From: Geobacter sp. DSM 9736
GTDB taxonomy: Bacteria; Desulfobacterota; Desulfuromonadia; Geobacterales; Geobacteraceae
Assembly: GCF_900187405.1 (NCBI RefSeq)
Contig: NZ_LT896716.1
Span: 3,100,753-3,164,752 of the forward strand
Length of the DNA: 64,000 nt
Direction of reading: 5' to 3'
Part shown: positions 17,169 through 25,597 of the stretch, piece by piece
Numbering within the stretch: the stretch's first letter is position 1
How the letters are laid out: the number at the start of each line of letters is the position of its first letter
Program-made: the position numbers and the translations under genes
The notes under the pieces: model-generated
What the model was told of the DNA's origin: nothing
Databases searched by the model: none
What the model saw: only the letters and a program-made list of their open reading frames with translations

Positions 17169-20100
17169 ATGAGTCGCAAAATGGTAACGATTGATGGCAA
17201 TACCGCGGCTGCCCATGTGGCGCACGCTACCAACGAGGTAATTGCCATCTATCCCATCACCCCGTCCTCGGTAATGGGAGAAATCTCAGACATCAAGACG
17301 GCGATGGGGGAGAAGAACATCTGGGGCACCGTCCCGAGCGTCGTAGAGATGCAGTCGGAAGGTGGTGCGGCAGGTGCCGTACACGGAGCACTCCAGGCCG
17401 GCGCGCTGACGACGACGTTCACGGCGAGCCAGGGTCTGCTCCTGATGATCCCGAACATGTTCAAGATTGCGGGTGAGCTCACCTCGACGGTCTTTCACGT
17501 TTCCGCCCGGGCCATTGCGGCGCAGGCCCTCTCGATCTTCGGCGACCATTCAGACGTCATGGCATGCCGCTCAACCGGCTGGGCAATGCTCTGTTCCAAT
17601 AACTCCCAGGAGGTAATGGATTTCGCCCTCATCTCACAGGCCGCCACCCTCCGGTCGCGGGTTCCCTTCCTTCACTTCTTCGACGGCTTCAGGACCTCCC
17701 ACGAGGTGCTCAAGGTAGAGGAGCTCACCTTCGACGACATGAAGGCGATGCTCGATGACGACCTCATCGCCGAGCACAAGCTCCGCGGCCTTTCACCTGA
17801 CCACCCCGTGATGCGCGGAACGGCGCAGAACCCGGATGTTTACTTCCAGGGACGCGAGACCGTCAACCCGTACTACCCGAAGTGCATCGATATCGTCAAA
17901 GATGAGATGAAGAAGTTCGCGAAGATAACCGGCCGTGAATACTCCCTGGTGGATTACGTCGGGGCGCCCGATGCGGACAAGGTCATCGTAATCATGGGAT
18001 CCGGCGCCGATACCGCACAGGAAACGGTCGAGTACCTGACGAGCAAGGGGGAGAAGGTGGGTGTGCTCAAGATCCACCTCTACCGTCCGTTCCCCATTGA
18101 TGACTTCGTTGCGGCACTGCCGAAGACTGTAAAGAAGATTGCCGTCCTCGATCGCACGAAGGAGCCCGGTTCCCTCGGCGAGCCCCTCTACCTCGACGTC
18201 CGCACCGCTATCGGCGAAGCCATGGCAGACGGCAAGTTCCAGTTCCAGGGGTACCCGGTGATCGTCGGCGGGCGCTACGGCCTCGGCTCCAAGGAGTTCA
18301 CTCCTGCACAGGTGAAGGCGGTCTTCGAGAACCTCGATGCGGCTAAGCCGAAGAGGAATTTCGTCGTCGGCATCACCGAAGATGTTACCGATTCCAGCCT
18401 CAAGCTCGACCCGACATTTTTCAACCCGATGGAAGGCGTTTACCAGGCGATGTTCTACGGCCTCGGTTCCGACGGCACCGTCGGCGCCAACAAGAACTCC
18501 ATCAAGATCATCGGCGAGATGACCGACAACAACGCCCAGGCCTACTTCGTCTACGACTCGAAGAAGGCCGGCTCGATGACCACGTCGCACCTGCGTTTCG
18601 GCAAGAAGTACATCCGCGCTCCGTACCTCGTGCAGGAAGCGGACTTCGTTGCCTGCCACAACTTCGTCTTCGTGGAGAAGTACGATATGCTTGGGAAAGC
18701 CAAGCAGGGGGCGACCTTCCTCCTGAACGCTCCGTTTTCTGCGGACGAAGTATGGGATCAGCTTCCGGCGGACGTGCAGCAGCAGATCATCGACAAGAAG
18801 CTCAAGTTCTACGTGATCGACGGCGTGCGCCTTGGCAACGAGATCGGCCTTGGACCCCGGATCAACGTCATCATGCAGACCGCCTTCTTCAAGATCTCCA
18901 ACATCATCCCGCTCGATCAGGCGATCGACGAGATCAAGGACGCCATCAAGAAGACCTATGGCAAGAGCGGCGAGAAGGTCGTCGAGATGAACTACAAGGC
19001 CGTCGATGCCGGCCTGAACAACTATTACGAGGTGAAGGTGCCGGAGAAAGCTACCAGCACCATCGCGAAGCCGCCGGTCGTCCCGGCAGGCGCGCCGAAA
19101 TTCGTCCACGAGACCACCGCACCGATCATCGCGGGACTTGGCGACGACCTTCCCGTGTCTAAAATGCCGGCGGACGGCACCTTCCCCACCGCGACCTCGC
19201 AGTTCGAAAAGCGGAACATCGCCGTCGAGATCCCCGTCTGGGACGAGTCCCTCTGCATCCAGTGCGGCATCTGTTCCTTCGTGTGCCCCCATGCGACGAT
19301 CAGGATGAAGGCGTACGACGCGAAGCACCTCGAAGGGGCTCCGGCCGCCTTCAAGTCCACCGAATGCAAAATTCCGGAGTTCAAGGGGCAGAAGCTCACC
19401 CTCCAGGTCGCTCCGGAAGACTGTACCGGCTGCGGTGCGTGCGTCTACAACTGCCCCGCCAAGAGCAAGACCGACCCGAACCACAAGGCCATCAACATGG
19501 CGTTCCAGCCCCCCCTGCGCGCGCAGGAGGCGAAGAACTGGGAATTCTTCCTCACCATCCCCGACGTCGATGCGGCGGTCGCCAAAATTGACACCGTTCG
19601 CGGGTCGCAGCTGATCCGTCCGCTCTTCGAGTTCTCCGGCGCCTGCGTCGGCTGCGGCGAGACCCCGTTCCTGAAGCTTCTCACGCAGCTCTTCGGGGAC
19701 CGCACAGTAATCGCCAACGCGACCGGCTGTTCATCCATCTACGGCGGCAACCTTCCGACCACTCCCTACGCCCAGAGGGCCGACGGATGCGGCCCGGCAT
19801 GGTCCAACTCCCTCTTCGAGGACAACGCCGAATTTGGTTTCGGTATGCGCCTCGCCATCGACAAGTTCAACACGATGGCGCTGGAACTTCTCGACAAGCT
19901 CGCTGGCTGTTCCTGCTCCTCCTGCAAATCGGCAGCAGGTCTGATGGCGGAGATCAAGAACGCCGACCAGAGCAGCCAGGCCGGCATCGAGGCACAGCGC
20001 AAGCGGGTTGCCGACCTGAAGAAGGTGCTGGCGGCTTGCCCGGAGGCGGATGCCAAGCGGCTCCTCACCGTTGCCGATTACCTCGTGAAGAAATCGGTCT

Positions 20101-20744
20101 GGTGCATCGGCGGCGATGGCTGGGCATACGACATCGGATACGGCGGACTCGACCATGTCATTGCCAGCGGCAAGAACGTCAACCTGTTGGTCCTCGACAC
20201 TGAAGTCTACTCCAACACCGGCGGGCAGGCGTCCAAGGCGACTCCGCTCGGCGCGGTTGCCCAGTTTGCCGCAGGCGGCAAGCCGGTTTCCAAGAAAGAC
20301 CTCGGCATGATGGCGATGTCCTACGGCACTGTCTATGTTGCCACGGTTTCTCTCGCAAATCCGGCACAGTGCATCAAGGCTTTCCTTGAGGCGGAAGCGT
20401 ATGACGGCCCGTCGCTCATCATAGCGTACTCCCACTGCATCGCACACGGGATCGACATGATGAAGGGCGTGGATGAGAACAAAAAGGCGGTCAACTCCGG
20501 ATACTGGCCGCTCTACCGGTACAACCCGCTGCTTGCAGCCCAGCGGAAGAACCCGCTGCAGCTCGACAGCAAGGCGCCGACCATCGACTTCAGCGAGTAC
20601 GCCAACGGCGAGAACCGCTACCGCGTCCTCAAGAAGAACAACCCGGATGGGTACGACGAGCTCATGAAGAAAGCCGGCGAGTGGACCAAAGCCCACTTCA
20701 GTTACTACGAGAAGCTTGCGGCGCTTACTTTCGACGAGAAATAA
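17169..20744 (+). CDS. nifJ: Pyruvate:ferredoxin (flavodoxin) oxidoreductase, single-chain type
   Basis: A 1191-residue fused-domain PFOR, the usual length. It interconverts pyruvate and CoA with acetyl-CoA and CO2, using thiamine diphosphate and reducing ferredoxin. N-terminal domain I opens with DGNTAAAHVAHATNEVIAIYPITPSS. A two-cluster ferredoxin domain starts near residue 696 (CIQCGICSFVCPH, then CTGCGACVYNCP). The proximal cluster region has CVGCGETPFLK, and the TPP site has GGDGWAYDIGYGGLDHV followed by the VYSNTGGQASKATP loop. Start ATG with GGAGGA at good spacing. Transcribed alone, with a strong terminator just after. It connects acetate and pyruvate metabolism to low-potential electron carriers in an anaerobe. 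Confidence 0.97.
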   Translation: MSRKMVTIDGNTAAAHVAHATNEVIAIYPITPSSVMGEISDIKTAMGEKNIWGTVPSVVEMQSEGGAAGAVHGALQAGALTTTFTASQGLLLMIPNMFKIAGELTSTVFHVSARAIAAQALSIFGDHSDVMACRSTGWAMLCSNNSQEVMDFALISQAATLRSRVPFLHFFDGFRTSHEVLKVEELTFDDMKAMLDDDLIAEHKLRGLSPDHPVMRGTAQNPDVYFQGRETVNPYYPKCIDIVKDEMKKFAKITGREYSLVDYVGAPDADKVIVIMGSGADTAQETVEYLTSKGEKVGVLKIHLYRPFPIDDFVAALPKTVKKIAVLDRTKEPGSLGEPLYLDVRTAIGEAMADGKFQFQGYPVIVGGRYGLGSKEFTPAQVKAVFENLDAAKPKRNFVVGITEDVTDSSLKLDPTFFNPMEGVYQAMFYGLGSDGTVGANKNSIKIIGEMTDNNAQAYFVYDSKKAGSMTTSHLRFGKKYIRAPYLVQEADFVACHNFVFVEKYDMLGKAKQGATFLLNAPFSADEVWDQLPADVQQQIIDKKLKFYVIDGVRLGNEIGLGPRINVIMQTAFFKISNIIPLDQAIDEIKDAIKKTYGKSGEKVVEMNYKAVDAGLNNYYEVKVPEKATSTIAKPPVVPAGAPKFVHETTAPIIAGLGDDLPVSKMPADGTFPTATSQFEKRNIAVEIPVWDESLCIQCGICSFVCPHATIRMKAYDAKHLEGAPAAFKSTECKIPEFKGQKLTLQVAPEDCTGCGACVYNCPAKSKTDPNHKAINMAFQPPLRAQEAKNWEFFLTIPDVDAAVAKIDTVRGSQLIRPLFEFSGACVGCGETPFLKLLTQLFGDRTVIANATGCSSIYGGNLPTTPYAQRADGCGPAWSNSLFEDNAEFGFGMRLAIDKFNTMALELLDKLAGCSCSSCKSAAGLMAEIKNADQSSQAGIEAQRKRVADLKKVLAACPEADAKRLLTVADYLVKKSVWCIGGDGWAYDIGYGGLDHVIASGKNVNLLVLDTEVYSNTGGQASKATPLGAVAQFAAGGKPVSKKDLGMMAMSYGTVYVATVSLANPAQCIKAFLEAEAYDGPSLIIAYSHCIAHGIDMMKGVDENKKAVNSGYWPLYRYNPLLAAQRKNPLQLDSKAPTIDFSEYANGENRYRVLKKNNPDGYDELMKKAGEWTKAHFSYYEKLAALTFDEK

Positions 20745-20770
20745 GTCGAACAGACACCTACGCGGTAGGG

Positions 20771-20806
20771 AAAAAGCTCCAGCCTCCGGCTGGGGCTTTT
20801 TCTTTT
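20771..20806 (+). terminator. Rho-independent terminator after PFOR
   Basis: AAAAAGCTCCAGCC (20771-20784), loop TCC, then GGCTGGGGCTTTTT followed by CTTTT. Strong stem with U tract. Confidence 0.9.
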
Positions 20807-20818
20807 AAATTTGACCGC

Positions 20819-20847
20819 TTGATGAACAAAGCTGTTTCTGCTATACA
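20819..20847 (+). promoter_or_regulatory. Sigma-70-like promoter for mglBA
   Basis: TTGATG (20819-20824), 17-bp spacer, TATACA (20842-20847), about 40 bp before the mglB ATG and directly after the PFOR terminator. Confidence 0.6.
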
Positions 20848-20886
20848 GGGGCCTGTCACTAACTTTCACCTCCTCAAGGAGGGAAC

Positions 20887-21363
20887 ATGTCGGATCAGAT
20901 GGTCATGCATGACGAGGATTTTTCCCGGGTTAACGGGATCATCGAGCGGCTCCTTTACGAGACGAACTCAAGGGTGATCTTCCTCGTGGACAAGAACGGC
21001 CAGCTCATTTCCGGCGTAGGCGAGACCGACCAGTTCGACACCACCTCGCTTGCCTCACTTACCGCAGGCAACATAGCTGCTACAGGAGGTCTGGCAAAAC
21101 TGATCGGGGAGAAGGAGTTTTCGATCCTTTTCCATGAAGGAGAGCGGGACAACCTCCACATTTCCATCGTCGGCGGCAGGGTCATTCTCGTCGTGATATT
21201 CGATACACGTTCGTCCCTCGGTCTCGTCAGGCTGCGAGTCAAGAAGGCGTCTGAAGAGCTGTCCACCACCTTCGAGTCGCTTTTCTCCAAAGCAGAGGCA
21301 GGTCGCGGGGACCATCCGCTGGCCGAGATTACCGACGACGACATCGATAATCTTTTCAGGTAG
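20887..21363 (+). CDS. mglB: MglB-like roadblock/LC7 domain protein (GAP for MglA)
   Basis: A 158-residue protein with a roadblock/LC7 fold (about residues 10-120). Characteristic strands are [41 protein letters not shown] and [17 protein letters not shown]. It has an acidic C-terminal tail ([10 protein letters not shown]). In Myxococcus, MglB is the GTPase-activating partner of MglA and sets polarity of motility systems. GGAG precedes the ATG, and the mglA start follows the stop by 7 bases. The function in a Geobacter-like cell is inferred from homology. Confidence 0.93.
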   Translation: MSDQMVMHDEDFSRVNGIIERLLYETNSRVIFLVDKNGQLISGVGETDQFDTTSLASLTAGNIAATGGLAKLIGEKEFSILFHEGERDNLHISIVGGRVILVVIFDTRSSLGLVRLRVKKASEELSTTFESLFSKAEAGRGDHPLAEITDDDIDNLFR

Positions 21364-21370
21364 GTGCTCC

Positions 21371-21958
21371 TTGTCATTCATCAACTACGCCTCCCGTGAA
21401 ATAAACTGCAAGATCGTCTATTATGGCCCAGGCCTGTGCGGCAAGACCACGAACCTGCAGTACGTCTATCAGCAAACACCCACCGAATCGAAGGGGAAGA
21501 TGATAAGTCTGGCCACGGAAAGCGAGCGTACGCTTTTCTTCGACTTCCTTCCTCTGGCGCTCGGGGAGATCCGAGGCTTCAAGACCCGTTTTCACCTCTA
21601 CACCGTACCCGGCCAGGTCTTTTACGATGCATCCAGAAAACTCATTCTGAAAGGAGTGGACGGAGTCGTTTTCGTCGCCGATTCTCAGGAGGAGAGAATG
21701 GATGCTAATATCGAATCCCTGGAGAACCTTCGCTACAACCTGAAGGAGCAGGGGTACGACCTTGACAAGCTCCCTTACGTGATTCAATACAACAAGCGTG
21801 ACCTTCCGAACATCCTGTCCGTCGAGGAACTACGTAAGGAGTTGAACCCGACGAATGTTCCGGACTTCGAAGCATGTGCCATGACGGGCCAGGGGGTTTT
21901 CGAAACGCTCAAGGCTGTGGCCAAGCTGGTCCTTATGGACCTGAAGAAGGGGAAGTAG
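21371..21958 (+). CDS. mglA: MglA-type small Ras-like GTPase
   Basis: A 195-residue cytoplasmic GTPase beginning at a TTG codon ([20 protein letters not shown]). The P-loop is [11 protein letters not shown] (about residues 19-29). Switch and G3 regions are in [26 protein letters not shown], which has the bacterial MglA Thr-Val-Pro-Gly-Gln in place of the eukaryotic DTAGQ. The G4 motif is QYNKRDL. It cycles between GTP and GDP to control polar localisation of motility or pilus machinery. It follows mglB with weak AGG spacing, so translational coupling is likely. Confidence 0.95.
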   Translation: MSFINYASREINCKIVYYGPGLCGKTTNLQYVYQQTPTESKGKMISLATESERTLFFDFLPLALGEIRGFKTRFHLYTVPGQVFYDASRKLILKGVDGVVFVADSQEERMDANIESLENLRYNLKEQGYDLDKLPYVIQYNKRDLPNILSVEELRKELNPTNVPDFEACAMTGQGVFETLKAVAKLVLMDLKKGK

Positions 21959-22053
21959 GAGTCGGCCTGCGGGAGTGATTGCAAATCCCTTAGTTTTTCC
22001 CTAGAATGGGGCAGCCCGGCAAAAGTCAGGAAGTCACGGGTGGGGGGGAACTG

Positions 22054-22986
22054 ATGGTGGATTCGACTTCTGCAGGAGGATGGGCAAGACTGCGCCGGAC
22101 GATACTCTTGCTAGCTGTCCTGCTCCTTATCACAATTGGCGGGTGTGATCGGCAGGAGGGGGGCCGGAAGGTCCGCATCGGCTACATGAACTGTAACAGC
22201 GAGCAGGAGACTATGGCTCGCTTCCTTCCGCTGACGCGATATCTATCGGAAAAGACCGGGGTAGAATTCGTTGCGGTACCCGTCGATACCCACGACTACG
22301 AGAAGCGTTTCAAGGCAGGCGAATTTACCTTTACCCACACTAACTCCCTTCTCTACATCATTCTCCAACACCACTATCAGCTTGGCCTTCTGGCCACCGA
22401 GAAAAGAGGCCGTTTCGGGGCAAGAACTGCCGGTTCCATAATTGCGCGCAAGGGGAGTGGAATCAACAAGCTGGCCGACATTAAGGGCAAAAGTATGATC
22501 TTCGGTCCCATGATGGCTCCCACCGGCTATCTCGCGGAATACGACCTCATGCTGCGCTCGGGAATCGACCCTGAGAAAGACCTTTCATATTACGCAATCC
22601 CCTCAGGCTCCTTCAAACATGAGAAGGTAATCTACGGAGTACTTTTCGACAAATTCGACGTCGCTGCCGCGCCGGCCCTCGACCTAGAGGTGATGGCAAA
22701 GGAGGGAAAGATCTCTCCCGACGACTTCGTCATCCTTGGTCAGACACCCATAATACCCTACTGTACGTTCGGAGTTGCCAAGGGAGCGGACCCCAAACTT
22801 GCCGAGAAGGTCCGCAAGGCGCTCCTTGAACTGAAGCCTTCCGACACGGTGGAAGTCGATGGTGAAAAGGTCAAGGTACTTAAGGCAGCATGGATCGACG
22901 GTTATGAAGAACTACCCGACAAGGAGTACGACCCGATCCGGGAAATGGCCAAGCGTGTCAACATGCCCCCCTATCAGAAGTTCTGA
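22054..22986 (+). CDS. PhnD/transferrin-like periplasmic substrate-binding lipoprotein
   Basis: About 310 residues from the preferred ATG at 22054 (G-rich Shine-Dalgarno upstream; an in-frame ATG at 22006 is also possible). A lipoprotein signal ends at LLLITIGGC. The mature part is a PhnD-family periplasmic binding protein: VRIGYMNCNSEQETMARFLPL, FTHTNSLLYIILQHHYQ, GSIIARKGSGINKLADIKGK, then FGPMMAPTGYLAEYDL. The family binds oxyanions such as phosphonates or phosphite, but this subset is also found with other transport genes. It is first in an operon with a TPR protein and a YedE/FdhT transporter. No ABC ATPase or permease is adjacent, so the ligand is unknown. Confidence 0.87.
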   Translation: MVDSTSAGGWARLRRTILLLAVLLLITIGGCDRQEGGRKVRIGYMNCNSEQETMARFLPLTRYLSEKTGVEFVAVPVDTHDYEKRFKAGEFTFTHTNSLLYIILQHHYQLGLLATEKRGRFGARTAGSIIARKGSGINKLADIKGKSMIFGPMMAPTGYLAEYDLMLRSGIDPEKDLSYYAIPSGSFKHEKVIYGVLFDKFDVAAAPALDLEVMAKEGKISPDDFVILGQTPIIPYCTFGVAKGADPKLAEKVRKALLELKPSDTVEVDGEKVKVLKAAWIDGYEELPDKEYDPIREMAKRVNMPPYQKF

Positions 22987-22987
22987 G

Positions 22988-23521
22988 ATGTTCAGCGATT
23001 CCACCGACAAGCTTATTGCAGCGTTCCTTCTTGCCACAGCGGCGGGGCTTGTCGGCGTGCTTCTTTTTGACACCGGCGACCGCGCGGGCTCCAGAGCCTC
23101 GCGTACAGATAAGGCAATGGAGCGGCAGATCGCAAGCCGGGCACGGGCAGCACTTCTGCAGCAGCTGTATGCCCCGGTGGACGAACTCCGAGCAGCCGGG
23201 CAGTTCCAGGCAGCACTCCTCAAACTGGACGAAGTAGGACGCTCATATCCGGGCGAAGCTCACGGGAGCATCCTGCAGGGTGAGATCCTTTTGCATATGG
23301 GTGCTGTGAACGAGGCTGCAGCCAGTTTCGTCAGAGGGGTGAAGCTGAATGGCGAGTACGTTGACAGGAAGAGCCCCCTCTCCCGCCGCCAGCAGATAGA
23401 AAAGCTTGTGCAGGAAGGATTGAAACCCGCGAGCGGGAGCGTGACTTCAGCCTCATCCCGCGCGGCCCTGCAGAAAGACCTGTTTTATCTTCAGAGCCGG
23501 CTGGCTGGAGGGTGTGAATGA
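22988..23521 (+). CDS. Membrane-anchored TPR-like protein
   Basis: A 177-residue protein starting at the ATG one base after the PhnD-like stop. Residues 8-28 form a single membrane span (LIAAFLLATAAGLVGVLLF). The rest is helical with at least one tetratricopeptide-like pair (AGQFQAALLKLDEVGRSYPG, then GEILLHMGAVNEAAASFVRG). Its stop overlaps the next start (ATGA). Probably periplasmic and a partner of the binding protein or transporter; this is inferred from the tight operon. I do not recognise a named family. Confidence 0.8.
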   Translation: MFSDSTDKLIAAFLLATAAGLVGVLLFDTGDRAGSRASRTDKAMERQIASRARAALLQQLYAPVDELRAAGQFQAALLKLDEVGRSYPGEAHGSILQGEILLHMGAVNEAAASFVRGVKLNGEYVDRKSPLSRRQQIEKLVQEGLKPASGSVTSASSRAALQKDLFYLQSRLAGGCE

Positions 23522-24624
23522 GGTTTCCGGACCGGCACCTATGGCTTATTCTGGCATCAGGAGCCCTTCTGGGTCTCTTCGGCATACTCTTGAGCCTGTG
23601 GGGGAACCCCGAAAATTCGGGAATTTGTGTCTCCTGTTTCATCGAGAACAGCGCCGGAGCTCTCGGTTTCCACTCCAATCCGAGGATGCAGTACCTCCGT
23701 CCGGAACTGATAGGCTTCGTGCTCGGTTCCCTTGCCTGCGCCAGCATCTTTAGTGAATTTCGTCCGCGGGGAGGAAGCGCCTCGCTCACCAGACTCATTT
23801 CCGGTATTTTTCTCATAGTGGGCTGCGCCATCTTTATAGGATGCCCTATCAAGCTGTTCCTGCGCCTTGCGGCAGGGGACCTGACTGCTCTCGCTGGAGT
23901 GGCAGGCCTCGCTGCAGGGGTATGGGGGGGGATTCGTCTCTCTGCTGCCGGCGTAGTCGTTGGCTCCCACAGCCGCGAGGGGGGGGCGGCCGGAGGACTG
24001 ATGGTGCCGGCGGCTTTTATGCTCCTTCTCCTTTTCTTGTTTGTCCGCCCGTCGTTTATTCTTTCTTCCGAAACGGGGAGCGGAGCGCAGTACGCCCCGC
24101 AGCTCCTTTCCCTGGCCGCAGGATTGCTTCTTGGGGCACTGGCGCAGCGAAGCCGATTCTGCATCACCGGAAGCCTCCGGGATGTGTTGCTCATGGGGGT
24201 GCGGGCACCGCTCCTGTGGGGGATGTTGACCTTTGCCGGAACGGCGCTGGCCGCAGCTGTCGTCACCGGAAGTTTTAATCTCGGGTTCTACGGCCAGCCG
24301 GGGGCTCATTCCGACCATTTATGGAGCTTTCTCGGGATGGGGCTGGTGGGGGCGATTTCGGTCGTTATCGGCGGATGTCCGTTCCGGCAGCTGGTGAAAG
24401 CCGGGGAAGGGGACGCAGACGCGGGAATGACGGTGGTGGGCATGTTCGTAGGGGGAGCCTTGGTGCAGTCGTGGGAGATAGCCGCGACAGCCGCCGGGGT
24501 GCCACTCTATGGAAAGGTCGCCGTCCTCGCTGGTATTTTCTTCCTGCTGGGTATCTCTCTTCTGGTGCGGGTACGTCCCGGCCTGGGTCCGGCCAGGATG
24601 GCCGGCAGCATTAAATCAGAATAA
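23518..24624 (+). CDS. YedE/FdhT-type selenium-metabolism membrane protein
   Basis: A 368-residue polytopic membrane protein of the YeeE/YedE superfamily. The N-terminal half matches the pattern of the putative selenium-metabolism YedE/FdhT family as I recall it: GNPENSGICVSCFIENSAGA, then QYLRPELIGFVLGS, FRPRGGSASLTR and GCPIKLFLRLAAGD. The second half has the repeat counterpart AQRSRFCITGSLRDVLLMG and GGCPFRQLVKAGEGD. Conserved Cys pairs suggest transport of a thiosulfate-like or selenium species. It starts by ATGA overlap with the TPR gene. Selenium is an inference from family naming; sulfur is an alternative. Confidence 0.88.
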   Translation: MRFPDRHLWLILASGALLGLFGILLSLWGNPENSGICVSCFIENSAGALGFHSNPRMQYLRPELIGFVLGSLACASIFSEFRPRGGSASLTRLISGIFLIVGCAIFIGCPIKLFLRLAAGDLTALAGVAGLAAGVWGGIRLSAAGVVVGSHSREGGAAGGLMVPAAFMLLLLFLFVRPSFILSSETGSGAQYAPQLLSLAAGLLLGALAQRSRFCITGSLRDVLLMGVRAPLLWGMLTFAGTALAAAVVTGSFNLGFYGQPGAHSDHLWSFLGMGLVGAISVVIGGCPFRQLVKAGEGDADAGMTVVGMFVGGALVQSWEIAATAAGVPLYGKVAVLAGIFFLLGISLLVRVRPGLGPARMAGSIKSE

Positions 24625-24656
24625 GTTGTGTATTTCCCGTAAAGCCGTTACTCTGG

Positions 24657-24695
24657 TGGCGGCGAAAAGCCGCCGGTGGCGGCACCACTGCAAAA
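24657..24695 (+). promoter_or_regulatory. GC-rich hairpin in leader of OB-fold protein gene
   Basis: GGCGGC-GAAA-AGCCGCC forms a tight stem with a GAAA tetraloop (about 24658-24674), and a second GGTGGCGGCACCAC stretch follows before the Shine-Dalgarno AAAAGGAG. It may terminate the YedE operon or shape the leader of the next gene; no T run follows it. Confidence 0.4.
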
Positions 24696-24707
24696 GGAGT
24701 TTTTGAC

Positions 24708-25514
24708 ATGAAATGGCAATCCCAATGGCTTACCCTCGCTTCGATGCTCCTGCTCCCCGCGGCAGGTTACTGTTTTGCCGGTTACTCAGCGAAACCACCC
24801 AGGGAAGCGGCTCCAGCTGTGTCTCCTGAAGCGGCTGCAGCATCGGAAGCGCAACCTAAGGCGGATAACGAGGAAAAACGTCCCACGCATGTGGGGAAAG
24901 TACTCGAAACCATGCATGGTGGTGAGTATACCTACATCAAGCTCGAAAAAGCCAATGGGGAAACAAAATGGTTTGCGGTTCCTGTGGCCGAGGTGAAGGT
25001 GGGGGATCAGGTGGAGCTCATGCAGGGAATGGAGATGGGCCAGTTCAAAAGCAAGGCCCTCAACCGTACATTTGAAAGCATCAACTTTTCTGGTGGCGTA
25101 ATTGTCAAGGAGGACGACGAAACCATCAAGAAGAAAGCTCATAAAGGCATAGTGGCCGATGCAGCGAAAGATGGCGCGTCTGCCGAGCCTATTAAAGTTG
25201 AGCGGGCCACCGGTGCCGATTCCTACACCATTGCCGAGGTCTTTCAGAAGAAGGGGGAACTCGCCGGCAGGAAGGTCGTGGTAAGAGGAAAGGTGGTCAA
25301 GGTCTCCGAGGGGATCATGGGCAAGAACTGGGTCCACCTCCGTGACGGAAGCGGCGATGCGGCCAAGGGAACCCATAACCTCATCGCCACTACCCAGGAA
25401 GTTCCCGCTGTCGGGGATACCATAACCCTGAAAGGGGACTTCTTCCGGGACAAGGATTTCGGAAGCGGTTACCTCTACGACGTCATAGTTGAAAACGCTA
25501 CGTTCACCAAATAA
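24708..25514 (+). CDS. Periplasmic protein with two OB-fold-like domains (NrfJ-like)
   Basis: A 268-residue protein with a signal peptide ending near CFAGYSA. The first domain (about residues 60-130: THVGKVLETMHGGEYTYIKLE ... WFAVPVAEVKVGDQVEL) resembles the NrfJ-like OB-fold seen beside cytochromes and in periplasmic proteins. The second (about residues 170-268: AGRKVVVRGKVVKVSEGIMGKNWVHLRDGSG) is an OB-fold of the nucleic-acid-binding anticodon type, here in a secreted protein, so DNA binding is not implied. AAAAGGAG lies before the ATG. Single gene with a terminator after it. Function unknown. Confidence 0.85.
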   Translation: MKWQSQWLTLASMLLLPAAGYCFAGYSAKPPREAAPAVSPEAAAASEAQPKADNEEKRPTHVGKVLETMHGGEYTYIKLEKANGETKWFAVPVAEVKVGDQVELMQGMEMGQFKSKALNRTFESINFSGGVIVKEDDETIKKKAHKGIVADAAKDGASAEPIKVERATGADSYTIAEVFQKKGELAGRKVVVRGKVVKVSEGIMGKNWVHLRDGSGDAAKGTHNLIATTQEVPAVGDTITLKGDFFRDKDFGSGYLYDVIVENATFTK

Positions 25515-25539
25515 GTTGTTCCACCCACCTTTGACGCAT

Positions 25540-25570
25540 ACAGCCCCCTGCAACCCAGGGGGCTGTTTCG
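25540..25570 (+). terminator. Rho-independent terminator
   Basis: ACAGCCCCCTG (25540-25550), loop CAACC, CAGGGGGCTGT (25556-25566), then TTCGTT. Clear hairpin after the OB-fold gene and before the M48 protease. Confidence 0.85.
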
Positions 25571-25597
25571 TTATACAATGAGCCCTAGGGAGATCTA

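Noticed and set aside
17793-19484. 563-codon minus-strand frame inside the PFOR gene
   Set aside because: It is antisense to a clear PFOR with cluster and TPP motifs; its length reflects high GC and codon bias, not a gene.
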